A stretch of 64,000 nt of DNA, from contig NZ_AVGG01000018.1 of the NCBI RefSeq assembly GCF_000498535.1, positions 62,001 to 126,000 on the forward strand, written 5' to 3'. Origin of the DNA: Flavobacterium limnosediminis JC2902 (lineage in GTDB: Bacteria; Bacteroidota; Bacteroidia; Flavobacteriales; Flavobacteriaceae). The position numbers and the translations under genes were made by a program. Of the stretch, positions 8,853 through 16,022 are shown one piece after another (the first letter of the stretch is position 1; each line of letters begins with the position of its first letter). The notes under the pieces were generated by a model, which did no database searches, was not told the origin of the DNA, and saw only the letters and a list, made by a program, of their open reading frames with translations.

Positions 8853-9830
8853 TTAAAAGTTGCCTGATTTTAGTTGTAAACCTGTTTTTTCCTCGAATCC
8901 GAACATCAGGTTCATGTTCTGAATAGCCTGTCCGGAAGCGCCTTTCACTAAATTGTCAATGATGGACGTAACCAACAGATAATCGTCTTTTTTCATCAGG
9001 CTTATAATGCATTTGTTGGTTTGCACTACTTGTTTCAGATGAATGGCTTCGGTTGTCACTACCACAAAAGGCTCGTTTTGATAATAACTTTCATAGTGCT
9101 TTACGATTTCCGCTAACGACTTGTTTGTTTTGGTGTAAAGCGTGCCAAAAATGCCTCTGGTAAAATCACCACGATTCGGAATGAACAAAACCTCCTGACT
9201 GAAGCCGTTTTGTGTCTGTTCTAAACTCTGAATAATCTCACCCAAATGCTGATGTTCAAAAGCTTTGTAATGCGACATATTGTTATTTCTCCAGCTGTGA
9301 TGTGTGGTTTCCGAAGGTTGAACTCCGGCGCCTGTACTTCCTGTGGTTGCATTTATGTGTATGCTTTCATTTAGTAGATTATTTTCTGCCAAAGGAAGCA
9401 AAGCCAACTGAATTGCCGTAGCAAAACAGCCGGGATTTGCAATGAATTGCGCCTTTTTGATTTGTTCTTTATTCATTTCCGGAAGTCCGTAAACAAATTC
9501 GGAATCATTGTAAACCGCATCGTTTTTCAGCCTGAAATCATTACCCAAATCGATGATTCTCGTGTGGGATGCGAACTGGTTTTCGGCTAAAAAAGCTTTC
9601 GATTTTCCATGCCCCAAACAAAGAAAAACCACGTTAACTTCCGGATTCACTTTATCTGAAAAAACCAAAGATGTTTCTCCGATTAAATCCTGATGTACCG
9701 ATGAAACCGGTTTTCCGGCATTGGTCGTGCTGTACACAAAATCAATGTTTGCTTTGGGATGATTTTGCAACAATCTGAGCAGCTCTCCGGCTGTGTAGCC
9801 CGAACCGCCTATAATTCCGATGTTAATCAT
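8853..9830 (-). CDS. argC: N-acyl-gamma-glutamyl-phosphate reductase
   Basis: NADPH-dependent reduction of the acyl-glutamyl phosphate to its semialdehyde. The N-terminus has the dinucleotide motif IIGGSGYTAGELLRLL (residues 5-20); the catalytic cysteine lies in FIANPGCFATAIQLAL (about residue 134), and the HHSWRNNNMSHYKAFEHQH histidine region matches the family. Its 325 residues are usual. The ATG lies within the end of argG (8 bp overlap), and argD follows after 11 bp. Confidence 0.95.
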   Translation of the reverse strand: MINIGIIGGSGYTAGELLRLLQNHPKANIDFVYSTTNAGKPVSSVHQDLIGETSLVFSDKVNPEVNVVFLCLGHGKSKAFLAENQFASHTRIIDLGNDFRLKNDAVYNDSEFVYGLPEMNKEQIKKAQFIANPGCFATAIQLALLPLAENNLLNESIHINATTGSTGAGVQPSETTHHSWRNNNMSHYKAFEHQHLGEIIQSLEQTQNGFSQEVLFIPNRGDFTRGIFGTLYTKTNKSLAEIVKHYESYYQNEPFVVVTTEAIHLKQVVQTNKCIISLMKKDDYLLVTSIIDNLVKGASGQAIQNMNLMFGFEEKTGLQLKSGNF

Positions 9831-11013
9831 AACTCAATTCGTTTACCTGTGAATAAATCATTTGGGCATTGCCCAGAATCTTGATAAAGCCTTTGGCGTC
9901 ATCGGCGGTCCAAGCGTTGTTCATTTCGCCGTATTGTCCGAATTGCGTATTCATTAAATCATTCTCGGACTCAATTCCATCCAAAGAAAAATGATACGGT
10001 TTCAGGGTTACGGTGACTTTTCCGTTCACGGTCGTTTGTGTATCAGTTAAAAAAGTTTCGATATTTCTCATTACCGGATCCAAAAACTGACCTTCATGGA
10101 ACAACATTCCGTACCAGTTGCCCAATTGTTCTTTCCAGTATTGCTGCCATTTCGATAGTACGTGTTTTTCCAAAAGATGGTGTGATTTGATAATAATCAT
10201 CGGAGCAGCGGCTTCAAAACCGACTCTTCCTTTGATTCCGATAATGGTGTCACCCACATGAATATCTCTTCCAATGGCAAAAGCATTCGCCATATTTTCC
10301 AGTTTGACAATGTTTTGCGAAGGTGAATCTTGTTCTCCGTTTACACTGATTAATTCTCCTTTTTCGAATTCCAGAACCACTTTTTCAGGGGTTTCTTTTT
10401 GCAATTGTGACGGATAGGCTTCTTCCGGCAGCGCCAAATGGGAGGTAAGCGTTTCTTTTCCGCCCACGCTGGTTCCCCAAATGCCTTTGTTGATGGAATA
10501 TTGTGCTTTTTCCCAGGAATACTGTACGCCGTTTTGCTGAAGGAATTCCACTTCTTCTTGTCTTGATAATTTCAAATCTCTGATAGGAGTGATGATTTCA
10601 ATTTCCGGTGCAATGGTTTTGAAAATCATGTCAAATCTTATCTGATCGTTTCCGGCGCCCGTACTTCCGTGTGCGATGGAGGTGGCTCCTTTTGATTTGG
10701 CGTATTTTATCACTTCCAATGCCTGAAACACCCTTTCGGCACTTACGGAAAGCGGGTAGGTGTTGTTCTTCAGTACGTTTCCGAAAATCAGGTATTTGAT
10801 TGCTTTTTCATAATATTTTTCAATAATGTCGAGATTCGTGTGTTGGGCGCTTCCCAATTCGTAGGCTCTTTTTTCGATGGCTGTTAATTCTTCTTCCGAA
10901 AAACCACCGGTGTTGACTAAAACGGTGTGTACTTCAAATCCTTTCTGGATTAAATATTTTAAACAATAGGATGTATCTAAACCGCCGCTATAGGCTAAAA
11001 CTACTTTGTTCAT
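9823..11013 (-). CDS. argG: Argininosuccinate synthase
   Basis: ATP-dependent ligation of citrulline and aspartate. The N-terminal PPi-loop reads VVLAYSGGLDTSYCLKYL (residues 4-21), and IAHGSTGAGNDQIRFD, the family's second signature, is at about residue 112. Its 396 residues match the type 1 enzyme. It is unusually early in the operon, second after the GNAT gene with only a 5-bp gap. In the acylated pathway used by Bacteroidota the acyl group must be removed before this step, which explains why argE and argF' are in the same operon. Confidence 0.95.
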   Translation of the reverse strand: MNKVVLAYSGGLDTSYCLKYLIQKGFEVHTVLVNTGGFSEEELTAIEKRAYELGSAQHTNLDIIEKYYEKAIKYLIFGNVLKNNTYPLSVSAERVFQALEVIKYAKSKGATSIAHGSTGAGNDQIRFDMIFKTIAPEIEIITPIRDLKLSRQEEVEFLQQNGVQYSWEKAQYSINKGIWGTSVGGKETLTSHLALPEEAYPSQLQKETPEKVVLEFEKGELISVNGEQDSPSQNIVKLENMANAFAIGRDIHVGDTIIGIKGRVGFEAAAPMIIIKSHHLLEKHVLSKWQQYWKEQLGNWYGMLFHEGQFLDPVMRNIETFLTDTQTTVNGKVTVTLKPYHFSLDGIESENDLMNTQFGQYGEMNNAWTADDAKGFIKILGNAQMIYSQVNELSYD

Positions 11014-11018
11014 TTGAA

Positions 11019-11636
11019 TTATTTTTTTAAGAAAAGTGCTTGTTTGATGCTTTTTAAACGTGTCAGCACTTTTTGATTAAAGGTGTATTGTTCTTTTATA
11101 TTTTTTCTTTCGTTCGGATCGTATAACATTCCGGTGCAAAGGCACATTTTGTTTTCCTTGCGTTGTAAAATGTCAAAGTTCGTACAGGTTTTACAGCCAG
11201 CCCAGAAGCTTGGATCATCCGTCAATTCTGAAAATGGAACAGGTCTGTAGCCTAAATCGGAATTGATTTTCATAACCGCCAAACCCGTTGTGATTCCGAA
11301 TATTTTCGCGTTGGGATGTTTCTTCTGCGAATAGTCGAATACGAATGATTTGATTTTTTTTGCCAGACCTAAATGACGGTAATCGGGATGTACGATCAAC
11401 CCGGAATGGGCCACAAATTTGTCGTGTTGCCAGCTTTCAATGTAGCAGAATCCTGCAAATTTTCCATCTGCAAGGGCGATAACGGCATCCTGCATATCAA
11501 TTTTTTTCAGGATGTATTCCGGAGTTCTTTTTGCAATTCCCGTACCTCTCTGAAGCGCGGAAGTTTCAATGGTGTCACAAATTAACTGTGCAAAATCGTA
11601 GTGCTCTTTCTGAGCAACAGTAATAACTATATTCAT
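11019..11636 (-). CDS. GNAT-family acyltransferase, candidate N-acylglutamate synthase
   Basis: First structural gene of the arg operon. The GNAT fold is seen in ALADGKFAGFCYIES (beta strands) and GLIVHPDYRHLGLAKKI (acyl-CoA pyrophosphate loop, residues 79-95). The C-terminus has a Cys pattern, C148xxC151 and C165xC167, that suggests a metal site. The operon has no argA or argJ, and a GNAT protein in this position in Bacteroides thetaiotaomicron has been linked genetically to N-acyl(succinyl)glutamate synthesis, so I infer the same role. Start chosen at ATG 11636 (MNIVITVAQK); the upstream in-frame ATG at 11696 lies in leader sequence. 205 residues. Confidence 0.85.
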   Translation of the reverse strand: MNIVITVAQKEHYDFAQLICDTIETSALQRGTGIAKRTPEYILKKIDMQDAVIALADGKFAGFCYIESWQHDKFVAHSGLIVHPDYRHLGLAKKIKSFVFDYSQKKHPNAKIFGITTGLAVMKINSDLGYRPVPFSELTDDPSFWAGCKTCTNFDILQRKENKMCLCTGMLYDPNERKNIKEQYTFNQKVLTRLKSIKQALFLKK

Positions 11637-11863
11637 TTTAAAACAATGATGAATAATTGATGAATGGGAAAAAAATACGTGCGGAAGTACAAACAAGGCG
11701 GACTTGTTCCAAAGGAATACAGCAGACCTTACGGCCGGATTGTAATAGTTACAAACGGAAGTGAAAAATTAATAGGGTTAAGACCTAATTGTCCTAAAAA
11801 AATAAATAATGTTTCCAAAATGGGAAAAATGAGAAATGAATAACAAGATGAAAAACTCGGGTG

Positions 11864-11947
11864 CTAGAATGTCGACCGCTCTGACCGTGAAGTAAGGGCC
11901 AGGGTTTTCCGTGTAGAAAAGTTAGTATGTAACTTTGTTGTTTTCAT
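11864..11947 (-). CDS. Predicted arg operon leader peptide, 27 codons
   Basis: A short ORF reading MKTTKLHTNFSTRKTLALTS then RSERSTF, stop TAG. All three arginines (positions 13, 21, 24) are encoded by CGG, a codon rarely used by neighbouring genes. The ATG begins only 5 nt after a TACATTTG box (11953-11960), so the mRNA would be leaderless or nearly so. It lies 227 nt before the first arg gene. Position, rare arginine codons and promoter together suggest ribosome-mediated attenuation of the arg operon. I see no convincing intrinsic terminator downstream, so the mechanism is open; two overlapping weak hairpins lie near 11693-11721. Confidence 0.55.
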   Translation of the reverse strand: MKTTKLHTNFSTRKTLALTSRSERSTF

Positions 11948-11952
11948 TGCTG

Positions 11953-11979
11953 CAAATGTATATAAAATGAAAATACAAA
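11953..11979 (-). promoter_or_regulatory. Predicted arg operon promoter
   Basis: On the minus strand TACATTTG (11960 to 11953) matches the Bacteroidota -7 consensus TAnnTTTG. A TTTG (11979-11976) lies 15-16 nt upstream, a little closer than the usual -33 spacing. It is the only full TAnnTTTG match in the minus strand of this leader region that I found, and it predicts initiation at or within about 3 nt of the leader peptide ATG. Confidence 0.55.
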
Positions 11980-12092
11980 TCCTTAAAAAAATGCAAAAAA
12001 AATAAAAAATCAGGATTAAAGTGTTGTTTTGTAGTGTTTTAACTTCAGTTGTTTTATTGATATATGGTTTGGAATACAATTTTTTATTCGAG

Positions 12093-12129
12093 AATTCGTG
12101 GCCAAAATTAAATTTTATAACCACGAATT
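12093..12129. repeat. GCCACGAATT-family inverted repeat (copy 2)
   Basis: Arms AATTCGTGG (12093-12101) and CCACGAATT (12121-12129) enclose a shorter AAAATT/AATTTT palindrome. The outer 9 bp match the outer arms of the copies at 4834-4891 and 57341-57390, though in the opposite order (arms face inward here). It lies just past the stop of the amidase gene and may act as its terminator. Confidence 0.7.
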
Positions 12130-12147
12130 TTCGAATTTTGAAGGAAT

Positions 12148-13626
12148 TTATCGCTTGATTATTTGTTTGGTAAATTCCCGATTATCAATCAGTATTCTCG
12201 CAAAATAGATTCCCTTTGGTAAATGACTGATATCAATTTGTTGGTTTGAATGTTCTCCAGATGAATCAATTTTAGCATTTTTAATCATTTTACCGTTACT
12301 GTCAAAAAGGTAGTATTCAATCCTTTTATTTTTAGCATTGTTAACCGCCAGATTAAAGATTCCGCTTGTCGGATTTGGATACAATGCTATTTCTGTTTGG
12401 GGTGTATTTATTTCCGTTGTTGCTTCGGTTTCCGCAACTTTTGCAGCACAATTAATTGCGGTTACGGATGCTATTCCGTTTGAATTGTTTATCGTGCCAA
12501 TACTGTTTTTAGCCTTCACATAATAAGTATACGTTGTCCCAGCGGTAATTAAATATGTATTTAAAAAGGTGGTTCCGGTTACGTCGTGCGCATACAGATT
12601 CCCGTTTCTGTAAATGTCATAGCTGGTCGCATTTGCGGAGGTTGTCCATATCAGATTTATGGCACTTGTTGTTCCGTTACACGTTGGCGTTGCGGTTAGT
12701 GTAAAGGCACCGGGAGGACAATTCAAAGCAGTAGCGGAAAGCGTTCCGTTTGAGTTTGAAGTCGTGCCGGTTACATTTTTTGCCTTTACCGTATAAGTAT
12801 AAATCGTTCCGACGGTGATATACGTATTCAAATACTGAGTTCCCGTAACATTACTCGCATACAATGCTCCATTCCTGTAAATATCATAATTCGTTGCATT
12901 AGGCGAAGCCGTCCAGTGAAGTTTAATTTGACTGGTTATACCGTTGCATTCCGGTGTCGCCGTAAGGGTAAATGATCCGGGAAGCGGTGTGGTGTTGCAG
13001 GTCAGATTCAGATTGGATTTCAGTGAGTTGAAATACGAAAGCGCAAAGGTATCTCTCCAAGTGGAACTATTCAATTTCGTAGCATCAGCCGAATCGACAA
13101 AACCGATTTCATTCAGGCAGCCTGTAGCAGAAGAATATTTCAGAACCCCTAAATGATAGGCTATGAAACTGTTGTCTTCCACGCAGCGTCGGTTGTTCCA
13201 CACACCATTTGTTACCATATCCGTTTGGATTTTTTGAGCAAAAGCAATGTCTGGCGCGGTGTTGGTATCGCTGTCGGTACAGTAAAAAGTTTCCGTTCCG
13301 GTGCCTCCTCCGGCGTTACAGTGGATGCTTAAAAGTCGGTCGGCGTTCCAGTTGTTGGCCATTTGCGCGCGTTGGGTAACCGATGTCCAGCCGTTTACAT
13401 TGGTGGTTCTGGTCATTTGAACGGTCCATGTCGAACAGGAATTCTGGATCAAGGTTCTGGTTCTCAAACCTACTTCCAACGAAGTTTCAATCTCTGTTGC
13501 GGTTCTTCCATCCGGGTTATTGCTGGTGGTGGCTCCGTAACCGTGTCCGGGATCAATAACAACTATCTGGGCATTGGCCGTAAGGGAAAACAATACGATA
13601 AACAGTAGTTTAAATAGGGTTCTCAT
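12148..13626 (-). CDS. Secreted N-acetylmuramoyl-L-alanine amidase with FN3 repeats and T9SS signal
   Basis: A cell-wall amidase. Residues 1-20 are a signal peptide ending in NAQ. An Amidase_3 domain follows (about 21-200) with zinc ligands H28 (DPGHG), E45 and H102 (SIHCNA) and the catalytic glutamate in LNEIGF. Two fibronectin-III-like repeats of about 95 residues follow, each with the NATxYDIYRNG and TYTYxVKAKN patterns. The C-terminal 75 residues (ALYPNPTSGIF... KQIIKR) form a type A type IX secretion sorting domain, so the protein should be exported through PorSS and anchored or released. It starts 4 bp after the beta-propeller gene ends, suggesting an operon. Confidence 0.9.
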   Translation of the reverse strand: MRTLFKLLFIVLFSLTANAQIVVIDPGHGYGATTSNNPDGRTATEIETSLEVGLRTRTLIQNSCSTWTVQMTRTTNVNGWTSVTQRAQMANNWNADRLLSIHCNAGGGTGTETFYCTDSDTNTAPDIAFAQKIQTDMVTNGVWNNRRCVEDNSFIAYHLGVLKYSSATGCLNEIGFVDSADATKLNSSTWRDTFALSYFNSLKSNLNLTCNTTPLPGSFTLTATPECNGITSQIKLHWTASPNATNYDIYRNGALYASNVTGTQYLNTYITVGTIYTYTVKAKNVTGTTSNSNGTLSATALNCPPGAFTLTATPTCNGTTSAINLIWTTSANATSYDIYRNGNLYAHDVTGTTFLNTYLITAGTTYTYYVKAKNSIGTINNSNGIASVTAINCAAKVAETEATTEINTPQTEIALYPNPTSGIFNLAVNNAKNKRIEYYLFDSNGKMIKNAKIDSSGEHSNQQIDISHLPKGIYFARILIDNREFTKQIIKR

Positions 13627-13629
13627 GGC

Positions 13630-14481
13630 TCATATTTTTAGTTTTGATACGTAAATTTTACCCGTTTTATCATCGGAAAACATTATTTTATTGTCTCCGT
13701 AAAAACAGGGGAACATTTCGATTCGATCTTCAGTGGAAGTCAGTTGTATTTTTTTTAGAGAAGCCACATCAAACAGGAACAAATCGGAGTTGCTAACGGT
13801 ATGACCGTCTTTGCTTTCATCCATAAAACCAATCAGGTACTTATCGTTTTTGGACCACGAAGTAGCAATTCCGGTTCCGATTTTTATGCCTTTACTTTTC
13901 CCGTCAATAGCGTAAATGTAAATATCAGCTCCCTTATGAACAGCTATTTTTTTACCGTCATTTGACAGTAGTGCGTTGTAGAACTGACCTTCATCATTGG
14001 TAATAACCCAGCTTTTCTGAGTTTTTAAATCTTTGGCTTCAATTTTTAATGTGGTAAGATTAGTGTAAACTACTATCGTACTTTCCTCAAACCCTTTAAA
14101 TGAAGGAAGCCAGTTCGGGCTTGCACTGTTCTGTTTCTTCTGAGTTCGGGCCTTAACATCATAGGAAGCGACCTTTGCATACGAATGGTAGTCTGCCTTG
14201 TTCTTAGTTCTGAAATAAAAAGTCGTACTGTTTTGATTCCACGAATAAGCATAACCGCTGCCGGCCTTATCCGAAATCTGCCTGACCTTACTTGCTTTTA
14301 CATCCAAAAGATACACGCCTTGGCTGTGCTCTTTTGTTAGGAGTGCATATTTTCCATCCGGAGAGACCACCGGATTGCAGAAGGAACCTTCAACCAAAAG
14401 CTGTTTGGGTTGTTCCAGTTTTTGCGCCTGCATTACTGTACTTACAATTAATGTGGCGGCGAATACTAAATGTGTTTTCAT
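13630..14481 (-). CDS. Secreted PD40/WD40-like beta-propeller protein
   Basis: Function unknown. The 283-residue protein has an N-terminal signal peptide (MKTHLVFAATLIVSTVMQAQ) and then repeated propeller blades of the TolB/DPP-IV type, seen as VVSPDGKYALLTK, YSWNQNSTTFYFRTKNK, LLSNDGKKIAVHK and SWSKNDKYLIGFMDES. No peptidase domain follows the propeller, so this is not a full S9 peptidase. It probably acts in the periplasm or on the cell surface as a binding module. It directly precedes the T9SS amidase with a 3-bp spacer, suggesting shared expression. Confidence 0.75.
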   Translation of the reverse strand: MKTHLVFAATLIVSTVMQAQKLEQPKQLLVEGSFCNPVVSPDGKYALLTKEHSQGVYLLDVKASKVRQISDKAGSGYAYSWNQNSTTFYFRTKNKADYHSYAKVASYDVKARTQKKQNSASPNWLPSFKGFEESTIVVYTNLTTLKIEAKDLKTQKSWVITNDEGQFYNALLSNDGKKIAVHKGADIYIYAIDGKSKGIKIGTGIATSWSKNDKYLIGFMDESKDGHTVSNSDLFLFDVASLKKIQLTSTEDRIEMFPCFYGDNKIMFSDDKTGKIYVSKLKI

Positions 14482-14584
14482 ATAAAAAAGTTTTAATAAA
14501 AACTAAAGTAGTATTTATTTTACAAATTTAGAATAAAAACACAATATTTTATATTAAAAAACTTACAGTAAATAAAGTGTTTAT

Positions 14585-14617
14585 AAAAAAAACACCTTCA
14601 TAATGAAAGTGTTTTTT
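14585..14617 (-). terminator. Terminator after the 14634 lipoprotein gene
   Basis: Stem AACACCTTCA / TGAAAGTGTT (one G-U wobble in the minus-strand RNA), loop TAA, followed on the minus strand by a T run. It begins 17 bp past the lipoprotein stop. Confidence 0.75.
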
Positions 14618-14633
14618 GAATAGGAGGGATATA

Positions 14634-15818
14634 TTATCGTCTGAATTTGTTCCTTGTAATAATACCTTTCAACTTTGCTTTTAAATCTTCGCCGCTGTCA
14701 TAAACCATCTGGTCATTGCTTGGGAAAGGAACCGCTCTTCGGTCGAAATACGGCAAATAACTTTCATCACAAGCCTGTTTGTCTCCGTTGTAATTGGCAT
14801 AAACGTGTTCGAAAACGAATTCACTTGCCATAGGGAAAGTTTCAATTAACTGGTTGGTTTTAAAATCAACATAATCCACTTTTGCGGTTACCTGACAGGC
14901 TTTAAACTGACGGAATTCGTAAATGTTAACACGGATCGTTTTAAAATTATCCACTTTAATCGGATGTCCCAAACTGTCTTTTACAACGTTACCGTTGGCG
15001 TCCAGCAATGTTTTTGTCCCGTCTTTAATTTGTTTTTCCTTGATGAATTCTTTCTCTTTAATTTGTTCCGGAGAAATATTGATCTGGCGGAAGTTTACGA
15101 TCATTCCGTAGTCATAATTGATTCCTTTCTGGCGGTTGCTGTGATAAACAGTCCACTTATCGTTCAGTCCGAACGTACTGAAATCCAGTAAATCATTCTG
15201 CAAGCGGACAGGAACTATCATGTCGGTCTCGTTTTTAGTGAAAACACTAACGTAATCCGTTCCCTTAAATTGCGCTTCGTCAATTAATTTTTTTACGTCC
15301 TTGTACCCGGGATTGATGCTTTCCAGATAGTTAAGGTCTTCATAAGCCTTGCGGAAACTCATTTTATCTCTTGAATTCAATAATAATTTCGAGTTGTCGT
15401 AAAGGTATTTAGACAAGGCATTTTTACTGCTGATAATCTGATCGGAATAATTATCAAACTGGAAAGACGCATTTCTACGCTCCTTAATCAATTGTAATGG
15501 TAATAACGGTCGGATTTTCTCCTGACGGTTATTCAACTGAAGGTATAAATTATGGATTTTTTCCAGATTCGCAGGATTCGCATCTTTGGCAAACATTTCG
15601 ATATCACCTAAATCACGTTCTTTGGCTTTGGCAAAAGCTTCTTCCATGAGATATACATAATCCTGTTTGCCTTTGGCATTTTTATTGGTTCGCAAAGCTT
15701 CGAATGCACGGTTAATGGCGCCATCATAATCACCATCGCTCAACATGCTTTGCGTATGTTTCACACCGCAGGAATAAATAAAAAACAATAAAAGGAGTAA
15801 AGTTGTAATTTTCTTCAT
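14634..15818 (-). CDS. Predicted lipoprotein of unknown function
   Basis: 394 residues with a lipoprotein signal: MKKITTLLLLLFFIYSC with the lipobox cysteine at 17, so it is expected to be membrane-anchored in the periplasm or on the surface. The N-terminal 180 residues are helical with TPR-like spacing (DGDYDGAINRAFEALR, FRKAYEDLNYLESINPGYKDV); the C-terminal half is beta-rich with no motif I recognise. A TATTTTTG promoter box lies at 15835-15842, 17 bp before the ATG, and a terminator follows the stop, so it is probably monocistronic. No function assigned. Confidence 0.8.
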   Translation of the reverse strand: MKKITTLLLLLFFIYSCGVKHTQSMLSDGDYDGAINRAFEALRTNKNAKGKQDYVYLMEEAFAKAKERDLGDIEMFAKDANPANLEKIHNLYLQLNNRQEKIRPLLPLQLIKERRNASFQFDNYSDQIISSKNALSKYLYDNSKLLLNSRDKMSFRKAYEDLNYLESINPGYKDVKKLIDEAQFKGTDYVSVFTKNETDMIVPVRLQNDLLDFSTFGLNDKWTVYHSNRQKGINYDYGMIVNFRQINISPEQIKEKEFIKEKQIKDGTKTLLDANGNVVKDSLGHPIKVDNFKTIRVNIYEFRQFKACQVTAKVDYVDFKTNQLIETFPMASEFVFEHVYANYNGDKQACDESYLPYFDRRAVPFPSNDQMVYDSGEDLKAKLKGIITRNKFRR

Positions 15819-15834
15819 AAATGTTGGTTTTTTG

Positions 15835-15842
15835 CAAAAATA
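15835..15842 (-). promoter_or_regulatory. Predicted -7 box for the 14634 lipoprotein gene
   Basis: TATTTTTG on the minus strand matches TAnnTTTG. The composite repeat element starts only about 8 bp upstream of it, so the -33 region lies within the repeat. Confidence 0.5.
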
Positions 15843-15850
15843 TAACTTTT

Positions 15851-15964
15851 TAGGAGCTAATCCCGCTGTCCACTATATCTTTTTGCTTTGTCTCGTTTTG
15901 AGAACGAGACAAAGCAAAAAGGATGCCGTTCCTTCCGATAGCTATCGGAACGGGGCTAGGCCGG
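15851..15964. repeat. Composite intergenic element with two strong hairpins
   Basis: A structured sequence between the lipoprotein and fahA. It has an 18-bp perfect stem (15880-15897 with 15903-15920, loop TTGAG), a second 18-bp palindrome TTCCGATAGCTATCGGAA (about 15933-15950), and outer segments that can pair (CTAATCCCG near 15857 with CGGGGCTAG near 15951). I recall similar GAGCTAATCCCGCT...GGGGCTAGG sequences between genes in many Flavobacteriaceae genomes, where they are often mis-annotated as short ORFs. Only one copy is in this window. Confidence 0.6.
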
Positions 15965-15985
15965 AGTTGATGTTCGGGCACAAAA

Positions 15986-16013
15986 AAACTCCGAAGGCTG
16001 AATTTCGGAGTTT
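15986..16013 (-). terminator. Terminator of fahA
   Basis: Perfect 10-bp stem AAACTCCGAA / TTCGGAGTTT with an 8-nt loop, followed on the minus strand by seven T. It lies 10 bp past the fahA stop. Confidence 0.85.
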
Positions 16014-16022
16014 AGGATTATT

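Larger units (their letters stand above)
11637..12092. other. Arg operon leader and upstream intergenic region
   Basis: The space between the arg operon and the upstream secreted-protein genes. From the arg side it holds about 227 nt of untranslated leader, the leader peptide and its promoter; beyond 11980 it is AT-rich with no gene. Within the leader, AACAAG/CTTGTT and TTCC/GGAA hairpins overlap (near 11693-11721 on the minus strand) and could be alternative folds. A 59-codon basic ORF on the plus strand (11664-11843) overlaps it but is not supported by a promoter. Confidence 0.5.

Noticed and set aside
11864..12124. 86-codon ORF on the minus strand whose last 27 codons are the leader peptide
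   Set aside because: The upstream 59 codons are low-complexity AT-rich DNA including the inverted repeat and the promoter box; only the part after the TACATTTG box has support.
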